Positions 8,470-16,679 of a DNA stretch of 37,166 nt are shown in pieces. The translations under genes were made by a program, and so were the position numbers. Position 1 is the first letter of the stretch. Each line of letters opens with the position of its first letter. Source of the stretch: Chitinophaga pinensis (GTDB lineage: Bacteria; Bacteroidota; Bacteroidia; UKL13-3). Where the stretch lies: NCBI GenBank assembly GCA_945873755.1, contig CAMCEM010000011.1, positions 1 through 37,166 of the forward strand, in the 5' to 3' direction. The notes under the pieces were generated by a model. The model worked only from the letters and a program-made list of their open reading frames with translations. It was not told the origin of the DNA and did no database searches.

Positions 8470-10704
8470 TTATTCGTTTAAAAATGGAGCCAATACATTG
8501 CGTTGAACTAATTCATTATAGGAACCATTTTCTATAACTTTACCATTATTTAAAACACAAATTCTGTCGCACAATTTCATTATACTTGGTTGAGAAGAAA
8601 TAATAATAATTGACCAATTTTTGTTTTCAAATAAGTTATTCAATAGTTCAACGTTTTCCTTTTTACTCATATTATAAAAAAAATCGTCAATAATTAATAA
8701 TTTGGGATTTTGTACAAAACTTCTTGCCAATACTATTTTTTGTATTATACCTTTAGGAAAATTAATTCCTCCCGGTGCTACATTGCTTTGTAAACCTTCG
8801 TTTAAATTAGATATAAAATGATGTAATCCTGCCTTTTTAACAGCGCTAACTATATCTTTAAAAGCAATGCCATTTCTGCCCATTACTATATTTTCTTCAA
8901 TAGTTCCTTCAAATAAATCTTCCTGCGAAAGGTTGTCACCAATAACACTCCTGTATGAATCAATATTAAGTTCTTTAATTGAAACATCATTTAAAGTAAC
9001 TGTTCCCAAGTAATTGGTATATAAGCCCGAAATGGTTTTTATAAAAGTAGTTTTACCGCTGTCGCTATACCCTGTTAAGCAAATTCTTTCTCCTTTATTT
9101 ATTTCAAAATCAATGTTCGAAAGCACATCATTTCTAGAGTTTGGATATTTAAAACTTAATTGATTGGTTTTAATAGTGAATTTTTCTTCAATTTCTAAAT
9201 CGTGCAACTCTCTTCCTTCATTACTTTCAACCTCTAAATCAGTTATATGACCAATTTTATCGAGCGCTGTAAGCATATCGTAAGCTACTTCAATGGTTGA
9301 AATCAACTTCTCAACCGAACCAATTATTAAAACTATAATTAATTCTGCTGCAACAAACTGCCCCAAATTTATTTGTCTGTTTACAACTAAAAAACTTCCT
9401 AAAATTAATAACAAAGAAGTAATCAATGTTTTGAATGAAACAATTGAAATATACTGTTTTACTAAAATATCAAAGTGTTTGTTTCTATATTTTAAATAAT
9501 TAGCTAATAAATAATCCGATTTTTGAATGGGTAAATTTGAATTCCCAGCCAATTTAAACGAATTAATACTTCTACCAATTTCTTGAAGCCAATAAGCTAC
9601 TTTATATTTATATTTCGATTCGTAAATACTAGTTTCTAATGCTTTAATACCAGTAGTATAAAAAATTATTACTATTATCAATACTATTAAAAAACCAAAA
9701 CCAATAAATATTGGGTGATATAAAGATAATAAAACCAGTCCGAAAAGAATTTGAATTAAAGCTGCTGTTAAATCAATTAATATTTTAGGTAGTGCTTTTT
9801 GAACATTAATTACATCAAAAAACCTATTCACCATTTCAGGAGTGTAGTGTTTCAATAACCTTTCTATTTTAATTTTGGGTAATCGCCAAGCAAATTCAAA
9901 AGTAACATTGGCAAAAACCCTTTGTTGCAAAATTTCAACCATTTTAAGTTGTTGAATTTGCAAATAGCCCGATAACGCAGTAGCTAAAATTACCATTGTA
10001 ATTAAAATAACAACCGATTCGAGTAACAAACCACCCGAAATTAAACCAACAATAGCCTGAACGCCCAATGGCAAAGCCAAGTTTATTATTGCTATTAAAA
10101 TTGCAAAAAAGTATATGTATTTAATATCCCTCTTTTCGGCTTTTAGTAAACTTAAAAATCTTTGATAAGGAGTAGGTTTTTTCAATTTGTTTGTATTTAA
10201 AATGTCGTTAATTTTAAATCCTGTTATTATCAAAATGTAATCACTTGCTAATTCATTTTCCGATAAAAGCTGTTCGGTGTTTAAAAAATTGTCTTCTTTT
10301 AATTTTTCAATTGTTTTTGCTGATAAAATTAAATCTTCAATTTTTTCATATTCTAATTCAACTTCATCGTTTTCATCAATTTCAATTGTTTGAAAATTTT
10401 TACCTTTTTTATATTTTAATAATACTGGAACCAAATGGTTAGTATTTGCTTTAAAATAAATTAGTGGATGAGTTAACTTTTTAGCAAAACTTTTAAAATC
10501 TATAATAGAAATTGCCCTAACTTCGAAAGAAAAATTAGCAAAAGAGCCAATATTACCTAAAATATCATAAAATTGAATGAAGTTATTTGATAAGGGTAAT
10601 TGAAATCTCGTTTTGGCTTTTTGTAATGCTACATAATCAATTTTTTGATTAGATGCTTTACCAAACTCTTCAATTAATTTCAATATTTGGTCTGATTGTT
10701 TCAT
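8470..10704 (-). CDS. Type I secretion-like ABC transporter with altered ATPase motifs
   Basis: 744 residues: an N-terminal domain (1-170) resembling the C39 peptidase fold, a six-helix transmembrane domain (about 190-480) and a C-terminal nucleotide-binding domain. The N-terminal domain keeps a C39-like NHLVPVLLK segment (His90) but has no cysteine, so it would be a non-proteolytic C39-like domain as in HlyB. In the ATPase domain, Walker A GYSDSGKTT (545-553) and the Q-loop Gln594 are normal. The signature motif, however, is FPKGI (649-653) instead of LSGGQ; the catalytic Glu after Walker B is Asp (Asp673-Asp674); and the H-loop His is Ser704. ATP binding is likely, but hydrolysis may be slow. 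It heads the operon with the HlyD-like and TolC-like genes and should export an unknown substrate, perhaps a peptide or protein. Confidence 0.88.
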   Translation of the reverse strand: MKQSDQILKLIEEFGKASNQKIDYVALQKAKTRFQLPLSNNFIQFYDILGNIGSFANFSFEVRAISIIDFKSFAKKLTHPLIYFKANTNHLVPVLLKYKKGKNFQTIEIDENDEVELEYEKIEDLILSAKTIEKLKEDNFLNTEQLLSENELASDYILIITGFKINDILNTNKLKKPTPYQRFLSLLKAEKRDIKYIYFFAILIAIINLALPLGVQAIVGLISGGLLLESVVILITMVILATALSGYLQIQQLKMVEILQQRVFANVTFEFAWRLPKIKIERLLKHYTPEMVNRFFDVINVQKALPKILIDLTAALIQILFGLVLLSLYHPIFIGFGFLIVLIIVIIFYTTGIKALETSIYESKYKYKVAYWLQEIGRSINSFKLAGNSNLPIQKSDYLLANYLKYRNKHFDILVKQYISIVSFKTLITSLLLILGSFLVVNRQINLGQFVAAELIIVLIIGSVEKLISTIEVAYDMLTALDKIGHITDLEVESNEGRELHDLEIEEKFTIKTNQLSFKYPNSRNDVLSNIDFEINKGERICLTGYSDSGKTTFIKTISGLYTNYLGTVTLNDVSIKELNIDSYRSVIGDNLSQEDLFEGTIEENIVMGRNGIAFKDIVSAVKKAGLHHFISNLNEGLQSNVAPGGINFPKGIIQKIVLARSFVQNPKLLIIDDFFYNMSKKENVELLNNLFENKNWSIIIISSQPSIMKLCDRICVLNNGKVIENGSYNELVQRNVLAPFLNE

Positions 10705-10718
10705 TATTTAGCAAAACG

Positions 10719-10726
10719 CAAAATTA
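10719..10726 (-). promoter_or_regulatory. Possible -7 box for the ABC-HlyD-TolC operon
   Basis: Read on the minus strand the bases give TAATTTTG, a match to TAnnTTTG ending 14 bases before the ATG at 10704. There is no TTG -33 element at the expected distance, so this is a weak call. Confidence 0.35.
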
Positions 10727-10910
10727 ATGTAATTGTTTCTTTTTAATAATTATTTATAAACGAATAATAAAAATATAACCTACCAAAAATAAAAATTTAT
10801 CAATATTATTAACTTATTGATTTTAAGATTTTAACGCTCCTATTTATCCTTAACAAAATGTTTTTTTACTTATTTTATAAAAAAATGTTACTATTTTATT
10901 AACAAAAAAC

Positions 10911-10918
10911 TACATTTG
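10911..10918 (+). promoter_or_regulatory. -7 box of the yceD-rpmF-plsX-fabH operon
   Basis: TACATTTG is an exact TAnnTTTG match in a very AT-rich upstream region. No clear TTG is seen at -33. Transcription would start near 10923, which makes the GTG at 10918 impossible as a start codon and favours the GTG at 10936. Confidence 0.55.
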
Positions 10919-10935
10919 TGGGCTTTATTTTCAAG

Positions 10936-11463
10936 GTGAAAACAAAAACATATACAATTGAGTTCAACAAACTTCGTTTTGGATTAAACGAATTAAGCTT
11001 CCCAATATTTGATGATTTGTTCACGGAAATGGTAGAAAAACCTTTTCAAAGTACAAATTCAAGTTGCGAAGTATTGTTTAATAAAAAAGAAAATATGTAT
11101 GAAGTACAATTCAAAATTGTTGGAAATGTGCTTACTACATGCGACACTTGTTTAGATGATTTTGAATTACCTTTAAATAAAACCTATGATTTATTGATTA
11201 AACTTATTGATGGTCCTGAAAATTTAAATGACGATGAAATCATTTATTTACCTAAGGGTTTACATGAATTTGACTTTAAACAATTTATTTTTGATTACTT
11301 TTTATTGGCCATTCCAACAAAAATAAGTTGTGAGGATGCCAATAAGAAACACAACCAAGCATTCATTGATAAATTAAAAATTGATGAAGGAAACGATGAC
11401 GAAAACAACTCAGAATTTGACCCACGCTGGGATGCTTTAAAAAATATTTACAATAAAAACTGA
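10936..11463 (+). CDS. yceD: YceD/DUF177 family protein
   Basis: 175 residues from GTG at 10936; GTG at 10918 is the other option (181 residues) but overlaps the probable -7 promoter box. The protein shows the DUF177 pattern: an N-terminal region starting KTYTIEFNKL, a central CDTC pair (Cys69 and Cys72) followed by LDDFELPL, and an acidic C-terminal region ending DPRWDALKNI. YceD proteins are encoded next to rpmF across bacteria and are linked to 23S rRNA or ribosome assembly; the molecular role is not settled. The gene lies 21 bases before rpmF, as expected for the conserved cluster. There is no signal peptide. Confidence 0.88.
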   Translation: MKTKTYTIEFNKLRFGLNELSFPIFDDLFTEMVEKPFQSTNSSCEVLFNKKENMYEVQFKIVGNVLTTCDTCLDDFELPLNKTYDLLIKLIDGPENLNDDEIIYLPKGLHEFDFKQFIFDYFLLAIPTKISCEDANKKHNQAFIDKLKIDEGNDDENNSEFDPRWDALKNIYNKN

Positions 11464-11470
11464 TAACTAG

Positions 11471-11475
11471 AGGAG
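11471..11475 (+). promoter_or_regulatory. Shine-Dalgarno sequence of rpmF
   Basis: AGGAG lies 9 bases before the rpmF ATG at 11485. It is one of the few clear ribosome-binding sites in this window, where most genes have only A-rich leaders. Confidence 0.65.
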
Positions 11476-11484
11476 ATAAGTAAA

Positions 11485-11670
11485 ATGCCAAATCCTAAAC
11501 GCAAAATTTCAAAATCAAGACGCGATAAGCGTAGAACACATTACAAAGGTGCTGTTCCAACATTGTCAATCGATTCAACATCGGGTGAAGTTCATATGCG
11601 CCATCGTGTAACAGCTGATGGTTTCTACCGTGGAAAACATGTTTTTCCTGACATGAAGTCTGACATTTAA
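11485..11670 (+). CDS. rpmF: 50S ribosomal protein L32
   Basis: 61 residues. The start [20 protein letters not shown] is the conserved basic N-terminus of bacterial L32, and [19 protein letters not shown] matches the C-terminal half. The protein has no cysteine at all, so it is the zinc-independent (C-minus) form. The gene lies between yceD and plsX, the classical linkage of ribosome and fatty-acid genes, and has a strong AGGAG site. A hairpin with a T-run follows and may reduce read-through into plsX. Confidence 0.95.
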   Translation: MPNPKRKISKSRRDKRRTHYKGAVPTLSIDSTSGEVHMRHRVTADGFYRGKHVFPDMKSDI

Positions 11671-11694
11671 GCAATAAGCTTAATTCAAATAAAA

Positions 11695-11725
11695 AACGAA
11701 AGTACTTTTTCAAAGTGTTTTCGTT
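11695..11725 (+). terminator. Terminator or attenuator hairpin between rpmF and plsX
   Basis: AACGAAAGTACTTT (11695-11708) pairs with AAAGTGTTTTCGTT (11712-11725) across a 3-base loop. The two DNA mismatches become G-U pairs in the plus-strand RNA, so all 14 positions pair. TTTCGTTTTT follows. It may set a high rpmF to plsX ratio. Confidence 0.7.
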
Positions 11726-11762
11726 TTTCGTTTTTAACAAAAAACCCTAAAACAAATAACAT

Positions 11763-12719
11763 ATGAAAATAGGTTTTGACATTATGGGAGGCGATTTTGC
11801 GCCCAAAGAAGCAATTTTAGGCGCAATTTTAGCACTAGAAGAGCTTGAAAAAGAAGATGTAATTGTTCTTATAGGCGATAAAGAGCAAGCCGAAAATTTG
11901 TTAAAATCTCAAGGAGTGAACGATTCTAGATTTGAATTTGTTCATACAACCGAAGTTATTGGAATGGGAGAACATGCTACTAAAGCAATCTCTCAGAAAA
12001 AAGATTCAAGTATTTCTGTTGGTTTTAAAATGCTAGCATCAAAACAAATTGATGCTTTTGTTAGTGCTGGAAATACAGGTGCCATGTTAGTTGGTTCTAT
12101 GTTTACCGTTAAACCTATTGAAGGAGTTATAAGACCAACTATTACAGCAACAATTCCTAAGCCTAACGGAAAGTTTGGTTTAATGCTTGACGTAGGTGCA
12201 AATGCAGATTGCAAACCCGATGTTTTATATCAATTTGCCGTTTTGGGTAGTTTAATGATGAAACATGTTCATGGTTACCAAGACCCAAGAATTGGTTTAC
12301 TTAGCATAGGCGAAGAAAAAGAAAAAGGAAACTTAGTTACTATTTCTGCTCATCAAATAATGGAAGAATCAAATGCTTTTCATTTTGTTGGTAATGTAGA
12401 AGGAAGAGATTTATTAAGTGATAAATGTGATGTAATAGTTTGCGAAGGATTTACAGGAAATGTGACTTTAAAAGCATACGAAGCTTTTTACTATGTTATG
12501 AAAAAACGTGGTGTGAAAGATGAATTTTTAGATAGATTTAATTACGAAAACTATGGTGGTACACCCATTTTAGGAGTCAATTCACCTGTAATTATTGGCC
12601 ATGGAATTTCAAATGCAAAAGCATTTAAAAATATGATATTTACAGGACGTGATGTTGTAAACTCAAACTTATGTGAAATTATTAGAGAACAGTTTAAAAA
12701 CTTAGTTCCAGTTCAATAG
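11763..12719 (+). CDS. plsX: Phosphate acyltransferase PlsX
   Basis: 318 residues, the usual PlsX length. It begins MKIGFDIMGGDFAPKEAI, containing the family's GGD-x-x-P motif, and goes on with SAGNTGAMLVGS, DVGANADCKPDVL and CEGFTGNVTLKAYEA. PlsX converts acyl-ACP and phosphate to acyl-phosphate, the acyl donor for PlsY in phosphatidic acid synthesis, at the cytoplasmic face of the membrane. It sits between rpmF and fabH in the order seen in many bacteria, where it ties phospholipid synthesis to fatty-acid initiation. The gene starts 37 bases after the hairpin behind rpmF and is followed by its own terminator-like hairpin. Confidence 0.95.
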   Translation: MKIGFDIMGGDFAPKEAILGAILALEELEKEDVIVLIGDKEQAENLLKSQGVNDSRFEFVHTTEVIGMGEHATKAISQKKDSSISVGFKMLASKQIDAFVSAGNTGAMLVGSMFTVKPIEGVIRPTITATIPKPNGKFGLMLDVGANADCKPDVLYQFAVLGSLMMKHVHGYQDPRIGLLSIGEEKEKGNLVTISAHQIMEESNAFHFVGNVEGRDLLSDKCDVIVCEGFTGNVTLKAYEAFYYVMKKRGVKDEFLDRFNYENYGGTPILGVNSPVIIGHGISNAKAFKNMIFTGRDVVNSNLCEIIREQFKNLVPVQ

Positions 12720-12725
12720 AAACTT

Positions 12726-12751
12726 AAAACACCCCATAAAAAGGGTGTTTT
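12726..12751 (+). terminator. Intrinsic terminator after plsX
   Basis: AAAACACCC (12726-12734) pairs with GGGTGTTTT (12743-12751) around an 8-base A-rich loop and is followed by a T-run. It starts 6 bases after the plsX stop codon. Confidence 0.75.
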
Positions 12752-12814
12752 TTTATTAAAAAATTATACTATAAAACAAGTTATTTAATTTTATTTACCT
12801 CAAAAAAACTATTA

Positions 12815-13801
12815 ATGACAAATATAACAGCAGCAATTACAGCCATACACGGTTATGTTCCTCCAAAAATATTATCGAATGCCGATTTAGAAAAAATGGT
12901 TGATACAAACGATGAATGGATATCATCAAGAACGGGAATAAAAGAAAGAAGGATATTGGCTGAGGAGTTAGGTACATCAGATATGGCTGTAGAGGCTGTA
13001 AATGGTTTACTAAAAAAACGAGGTATTTTAGCTTCAGAAATAGATTTTATAATTTTTTGTACTATTACTCCCGATATGGTTTTTCCATCAACTGCTTGTG
13101 TGCTTGCCGATAAAATAGGTGCAATAAATGCATTTGGTTACGATTTAGGAGCGGCATGTTCGGGTTTTATTTTTGGCCTTGAAACCGGAAGTAGGTTTAT
13201 ACAAAGTGGTGCTTACAAAAAAGTTTTAGTAATTGGTGGCGATAAAATGTCGTCAATAATTGATTATACTGATAGAAATACATGCGTAATTTTTGGTGAT
13301 GGTTGTGGTTGTGTTTTACTTGAGCCTAATTATGAAGGTTTTGGTGTTATAGATTCTGTTTTAAAAATAGATGGAAGTGGTAGAGAATTTTTACATCAAA
13401 AAGCGGGAGGTAGTTTAAAACCTGCTAGCCATGAAACGGTTGATGCCCGCGAACATTTTGTGTTTCAAGAAGGAAAAACTGTATTTAAATTTGCTGTTAA
13501 AGGAATGGCAGATGTAAGTGCTGAAATAATGGAAAGAAACAATTTAGTTGCAGACGATATTGCTTGGCTTGTTCCACACCAAGCCAACTTAAGAATTATT
13601 GATGCCACTGCTAATAGAATGGGTTTAGACAAAGAAAAAGTAATGATAAATATTGATCACTTTGGTAACACTACCAATGGAACTATACCATTACTACTTT
13701 GGGAATGGGAAAATAAACTAAATAAAGGCGACAACTTAGTTTTAGCCGCATTTGGTGGTGGTTTTACTTGGGGTGCTATATATGTTAAATGGGCTATATA
13801 A
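12815..13801 (+). CDS. fabH: 3-oxoacyl-ACP synthase III (KAS III)
   Basis: 328 residues. The catalytic triad of FabH is complete: Cys115 in GAACSGF, His255 in PHQANLRI and Asn285 in HFGNTTNGT. The N-terminal TNDEWISSRTGIKERR and the C-terminal AFGGGFTWGAIYV are also typical. It condenses a short acyl-CoA with malonyl-ACP to begin type II fatty-acid synthesis. In Bacteroidota FabH often takes branched primers, which fits iso-fatty acids, but specificity cannot be read here. It follows plsX by 95 bases with a terminator between, and is followed by accB and accC, so the region gathers initiation, malonyl-CoA supply and phospholipid entry. Confidence 0.96.
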   Translation: MTNITAAITAIHGYVPPKILSNADLEKMVDTNDEWISSRTGIKERRILAEELGTSDMAVEAVNGLLKKRGILASEIDFIIFCTITPDMVFPSTACVLADKIGAINAFGYDLGAACSGFIFGLETGSRFIQSGAYKKVLVIGGDKMSSIIDYTDRNTCVIFGDGCGCVLLEPNYEGFGVIDSVLKIDGSGREFLHQKAGGSLKPASHETVDAREHFVFQEGKTVFKFAVKGMADVSAEIMERNNLVADDIAWLVPHQANLRIIDATANRMGLDKEKVMINIDHFGNTTNGTIPLLLWEWENKLNKGDNLVLAAFGGGFTWGAIYVKWAI

Positions 13802-13906
13802 TATTATTACAAATTCATTTTCAATAATTTAATATTTTTACAATAAAAAAAATTTTACATTTACAATTAAAAAAATAGTTTTACATTAATAAAAAAAATA
13901 GAAAAA

Positions 13907-14383
13907 ATGGAATTAAAAGAAATAAAAGAACTAATTAAATTAGTTGCAGAAAGCGGTGTTTCGGAAGTTGAGGTAGAACGAGGTGATTTTAAAGTTTCAA
14001 TTAAAAAAGCTGAAGAAAAAACTACCATTATTCAACAAGCGGCAGCACCTGTAACTCATACCATTGAAGTAGCACCTATTGCTACAGCTCCAGCTAATAC
14101 AATACACATGCCAGCAGTTACTTCAGCACCAACAGTCAGTAACTTTATTACTATAAAATCGCCAATGATTGGAACTTATTATAAAACTCCTAGCCCTGAC
14201 AAGCCAGCATTTGTAAATGTAGGCGATGTAATTAAAGTTGGTGATGTATTATGTATAGTGGAGGCAATGAAATTATTTAATGAAATTGAATCAGAAGTAT
14301 CAGGTAAAATAGTTAAAGTATTAGTTGAAAATGCGTCACCTGTTGAATACGATCAACCTTTGTTTTTAGTTGAACCAATGTAA
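13907..14383 (+). CDS. accB: Biotin carboxyl carrier protein of acetyl-CoA carboxylase
   Basis: 158 residues. The N-terminal helix region (MELKEIKELIKLVAESGVSE) and an Ala/Pro/Thr-rich linker (45-78) lead to the biotinyl domain, with the biotin-accepting Lys122 in VEAMKLFNEIE. It carries the carboxyl group between AccC and the AccAD carboxyltransferase to make malonyl-CoA. It is 52 bases upstream of accC, the standard pair, and is probably co-transcribed with it. The A-rich leader contains no clear promoter box. Length and motif are normal for the family. Confidence 0.95.
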   Translation: MELKEIKELIKLVAESGVSEVEVERGDFKVSIKKAEEKTTIIQQAAAPVTHTIEVAPIATAPANTIHMPAVTSAPTVSNFITIKSPMIGTYYKTPSPDKPAFVNVGDVIKVGDVLCIVEAMKLFNEIESEVSGKIVKVLVENASPVEYDQPLFLVEPM

Positions 14384-14435
14384 TTTAAACATACTTTATT
14401 ATTTAAAATAAGGAGTTAACTTTAACTAAAAAAAT

Positions 14436-15782
14436 ATGTTTAAAAAAATACTAATTGCAAATAGAGGGGAAATAGCGCTTCGAGTTATTAGAACAGCAAA
14501 AGAAATGGGAATTAAAACCGTAGCTGTTTATAGTACTGCCGATAAAGAAAGTTTACATGTTCGTTTTGCTGATGAAGCAGTATGTATTGGCCCACCGCCA
14601 TCTCAATTATCGTACCTTAACATGGCAAGTATAATAGCTGCTGCTGAAATTACCAATGCAGATGCTATACATCCGGGTTACGGTTTTTTAAGTGAAAATG
14701 CAAAATTTAGCCAAATTTGTAAAGACCACGGAATAAAATTTATTGGCGCTAGCCCAGAAATGATTAACGCTATGGGTGATAAGGCAAATGCTAAGGATAC
14801 CATGAAAAAAGCGGGAGTTCCTGTAGTTCCTGGTTCTGATGGTTTATTAGAAAGCTTTGAACAAGGCATTGCTATTGCCGAAGAAATAGGCTATCCTATA
14901 ATTATAAAAGCTACCGCTGGTGGTGGCGGACGTGGCATGCGTATTATTTGGAATAAAGAGGAGTTTGAAAAGAATTGGGATAGTGCAAGACAAGAATCAA
15001 AAGCTGCTTTTGGAAACGATGGAATGTATTTGGAAAAATACATTGAAGAACCTCGCCATATAGAAATTCAGTTAGCTGGCGATCAATATGGTAAAGTTTG
15101 CCACTTAAGTGAAAGAGATTGTTCTATTCAACGCAGACATCAAAAACTAATTGAAGAGTCGCCTTCGCCTTTTATGACTCCAGAATTAAGAGAAAAAATG
15201 GGTGAAGCAGCTAAAAAAGGTGCAGCATCAATTGGTTATGAAGGTTTAGGAACTATTGAATTTTTGGTTGATAAGCATAGAAATTTCTATTTTATGGAAA
15301 TGAACACACGTATTCAAGTAGAGCACCCGGTTACTGAAGAAGTAATAAATTTTGATTTAGTAAAAGAACAAATTTTATTAGCTGCTGGTGTTCCAATTAG
15401 TGGTAAAGATCATTACCCAACAAAGCATTGTATTGAAGTTAGAATAAATGCGGAAGATCCTTTTAATAACTTTAGACCAACACCAGGAAAAATTGAATAT
15501 TTGCACAAACCGGGTGGACATGGAGTTAGGGTAGATACGCACGTTTATGCAGGTTATACTATTCCTTCAAACTACGATAGTATGATTGCTAAAATGATTG
15601 TAAGTGCACAAACACGTGAAGAAGCAATTATAAAAATGGAACGAGCTTTAAGCGAATTTATTATTGAAGGACCTGGTTTAAAAACAACAATTCCTTTGCA
15701 AATGAAATTAATGCAAAACGAAGATTTTAAAGCAGGAAATTTTACAACTGCTTTTATGAATACTTTTGATATTAACAAATAA
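14436..15782 (+). CDS. accC: Biotin carboxylase subunit of acetyl-CoA carboxylase
   Basis: 448 residues, full length for AccC. The N-terminus [18 protein letters not shown], the ATP-grasp glycine loop ([10 protein letters not shown]), and the biotin and ATP site segment [15 protein letters not shown] are intact. It carboxylates the biotin on AccB using ATP and bicarbonate, the first half reaction of malonyl-CoA formation. A TAAGGAG word occurs about 20 bases before the ATG, which is rather far for a ribosome-binding site. A strong hairpin terminator begins one base after the stop codon, closing the cluster. The carboxyltransferase genes accA and accD are not in the window. Confidence 0.97.
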   Translation: MFKKILIANRGEIALRVIRTAKEMGIKTVAVYSTADKESLHVRFADEAVCIGPPPSQLSYLNMASIIAAAEITNADAIHPGYGFLSENAKFSQICKDHGIKFIGASPEMINAMGDKANAKDTMKKAGVPVVPGSDGLLESFEQGIAIAEEIGYPIIIKATAGGGGRGMRIIWNKEEFEKNWDSARQESKAAFGNDGMYLEKYIEEPRHIEIQLAGDQYGKVCHLSERDCSIQRRHQKLIEESPSPFMTPELREKMGEAAKKGAASIGYEGLGTIEFLVDKHRNFYFMEMNTRIQVEHPVTEEVINFDLVKEQILLAAGVPISGKDHYPTKHCIEVRINAEDPFNNFRPTPGKIEYLHKPGGHGVRVDTHVYAGYTIPSNYDSMIAKMIVSAQTREEAIIKMERALSEFIIEGPGLKTTIPLQMKLMQNEDFKAGNFTTAFMNTFDINK

Positions 15783-15783
15783 T

Positions 15784-15817
15784 AAAAGCCCGTTTAAAAT
15801 TATTTAAACGGGCTTTT
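15784..15817. terminator. Strong bidirectional terminator after accC
   Basis: A perfect 15-base stem (15784-15798 with 15803-15817) contains GCCCG/CGGGC, has a 4-base loop, and is flanked by A-run and T-run. It separates accC from the convergent cold-shock-domain gene. Confidence 0.92.
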
Positions 15818-15822
15818 TTTTT

Positions 15823-16353
15823 CTAATCTTCTTTGGTTTCTTTGGTATCAATATTTTCTACCACCTCTGTTTTTTCTTCAACAACCACTTTCTTTTCTAC
15901 TACATCTAATTTTACATTGGTTGCACTTGTGCCTTTATGAGTAATTTCTGTTTCAAATATTACTTTATCGCCTTCTTTTACTTTATCTACAATACTATTT
16001 ATATGAACAAATACACTTTCTTGGCTTTTTAAATCTCTAATAAAACCATATCCTTTTCCTTCATTGAAATGAGAAATTACTCCTTTTCTAATTAAGTCGG
16101 CAGGGTCGGCAGCACTTTGTTTGGCTACGCCAATAAGCATATCCTCTGCATTTACTACTCTTCTTTTCTTAGGATCGGGAGGTGTATTGGTAATATTGCC
16201 ATTTTCATCAACGTAAGCCATCATGTCTTCTAGGCTTTGGCCTTTTACTGCATTTGCTTTACGTTCCTCTTTCTTCTCTTCCTTTTCTTTTCTCTTTTTA
16301 AGCTTTAATTTTTCTTTTTCTTTTTTACTAAAAGTTTCTTGTGATTTGGCCAT
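15823..16353 (-). CDS. Cold-shock domain protein with charged N-terminal extension
   Basis: 176 residues. Residues 1-35 are almost entirely Lys/Glu with alternating charge, likely a helical or coiled-coil RNA-binding tail. Residues 88-150 form a cold-shock domain with both nucleic-acid-binding motifs, KGYGFI (RNP1, 100-105) and VFVHI (RNP2, 114-118). The last 25 residues are again acidic and basic. It is more than twice the length of CspA, so it is the extended type common in Bacteroidota, probably a cytoplasmic RNA chaperone. The DNA upstream (16354-16574) is long, gene-free and rich in inverted repeats, as if the mRNA had a structured leader. It is monocistronic, with a shared terminator downstream. 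Confidence 0.9.
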   Translation of the reverse strand: MAKSQETFSKKEKEKLKLKKRKEKEEKKEERKANAVKGQSLEDMMAYVDENGNITNTPPDPKKRRVVNAEDMLIGVAKQSAADPADLIRKGVISHFNEGKGYGFIRDLKSQESVFVHINSIVDKVKEGDKVIFETEITHKGTSATNVKLDVVEKKVVVEEKTEVVENIDTKETKED

Positions 16354-16566
16354 TATTTAATATTAAATTGTTATTGCCCGCATAATTTCAGGGCTTTGGT
16401 ATAAATAGCGATACGGTATCTGTATTAGTTCAATTATTGCTTTGCAAATTCTGAACTAAACAGCTACTCTATCGGCATTTACAATACTAAACTCAAAATG
16501 TTCTTTGAACTATTTTGAGCTAAGTATTGGTATAACACTCTAGCTATGAAAAATATTTAAGGAGGT
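16354..16566 (-). other. Possible structured 5' leader of the cold-shock gene
   Basis: About 210 bases without a gene. The main structure is an imperfect hairpin at 16482-16529: CAATACT pairs with AGTATTG, CTCAAAAT with ATTTTGAG and GTTC with GAAC, closing on a 3-base loop. Smaller palindromes occur nearer the gene (GATAC-G-GTATC; AGTTCA with TGAACT). Long folded leaders are known for cspA-type mRNAs, but here function is inferred. Confidence 0.4.
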
Positions 16567-16574
16567 CAAAGATA
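16567..16574 (-). promoter_or_regulatory. Possible -7 box for the cold-shock gene
   Basis: On the minus strand the bases read TATCTTTG, an exact TAnnTTTG match. No TTG is found at normal -33 spacing. If used, it gives a leader of about 200 bases. Confidence 0.35.
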
Positions 16575-16583
16575 GTTTTTTAT

Positions 16584-16611
16584 AGTCAATTATTTTAATA
16601 AATAATTGACT
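16584..16611. repeat. Perfect 12-base inverted repeat at the remnant's stop codon
   Basis: AGTCAATTATTT (16584-16595) pairs with AAATAATTGACT (16600-16611) around TAAT. It overlaps the stop codon of the dsbD-like remnant. No T-run follows on either strand, so termination is doubtful. Confidence 0.6.
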
Positions 16612-16651
16612 ACTTGCCAAAAGCAGCTTTTCCATTATCTAAAATTTGAAC
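16610..16651 (-). pseudogene. Remnant resembling the 3' end of a dsbD-like gene
   Basis: On the minus strand this stretch encodes VQILDNGKAAFGK and a stop. The intact dsbD, more than 1.1 kb away at 17816, ends VKFLDDGKNAFGK and a stop. The last 16 bases including the TAG stop are identical, and most other differences keep the protein similar. The similarity ends at about 16651, where a different GC-rich sequence begins. It looks like the tail of a second or duplicated copy, cut off by the repeat/RAYT block. Confidence 0.6.
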
Positions 16652-16679
16652 TGATAGCGCAAGCGCAGTGTCATTAAGT

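Noticed and set aside
16558-16567. AGGAGGT Shine-Dalgarno-like word on the plus strand
   Set aside because: No start codon with an open frame follows at a useful distance.
16584-16611. Intrinsic terminator
   Set aside because: The stem is perfect but no T-run follows on either strand; kept only as an inverted repeat.
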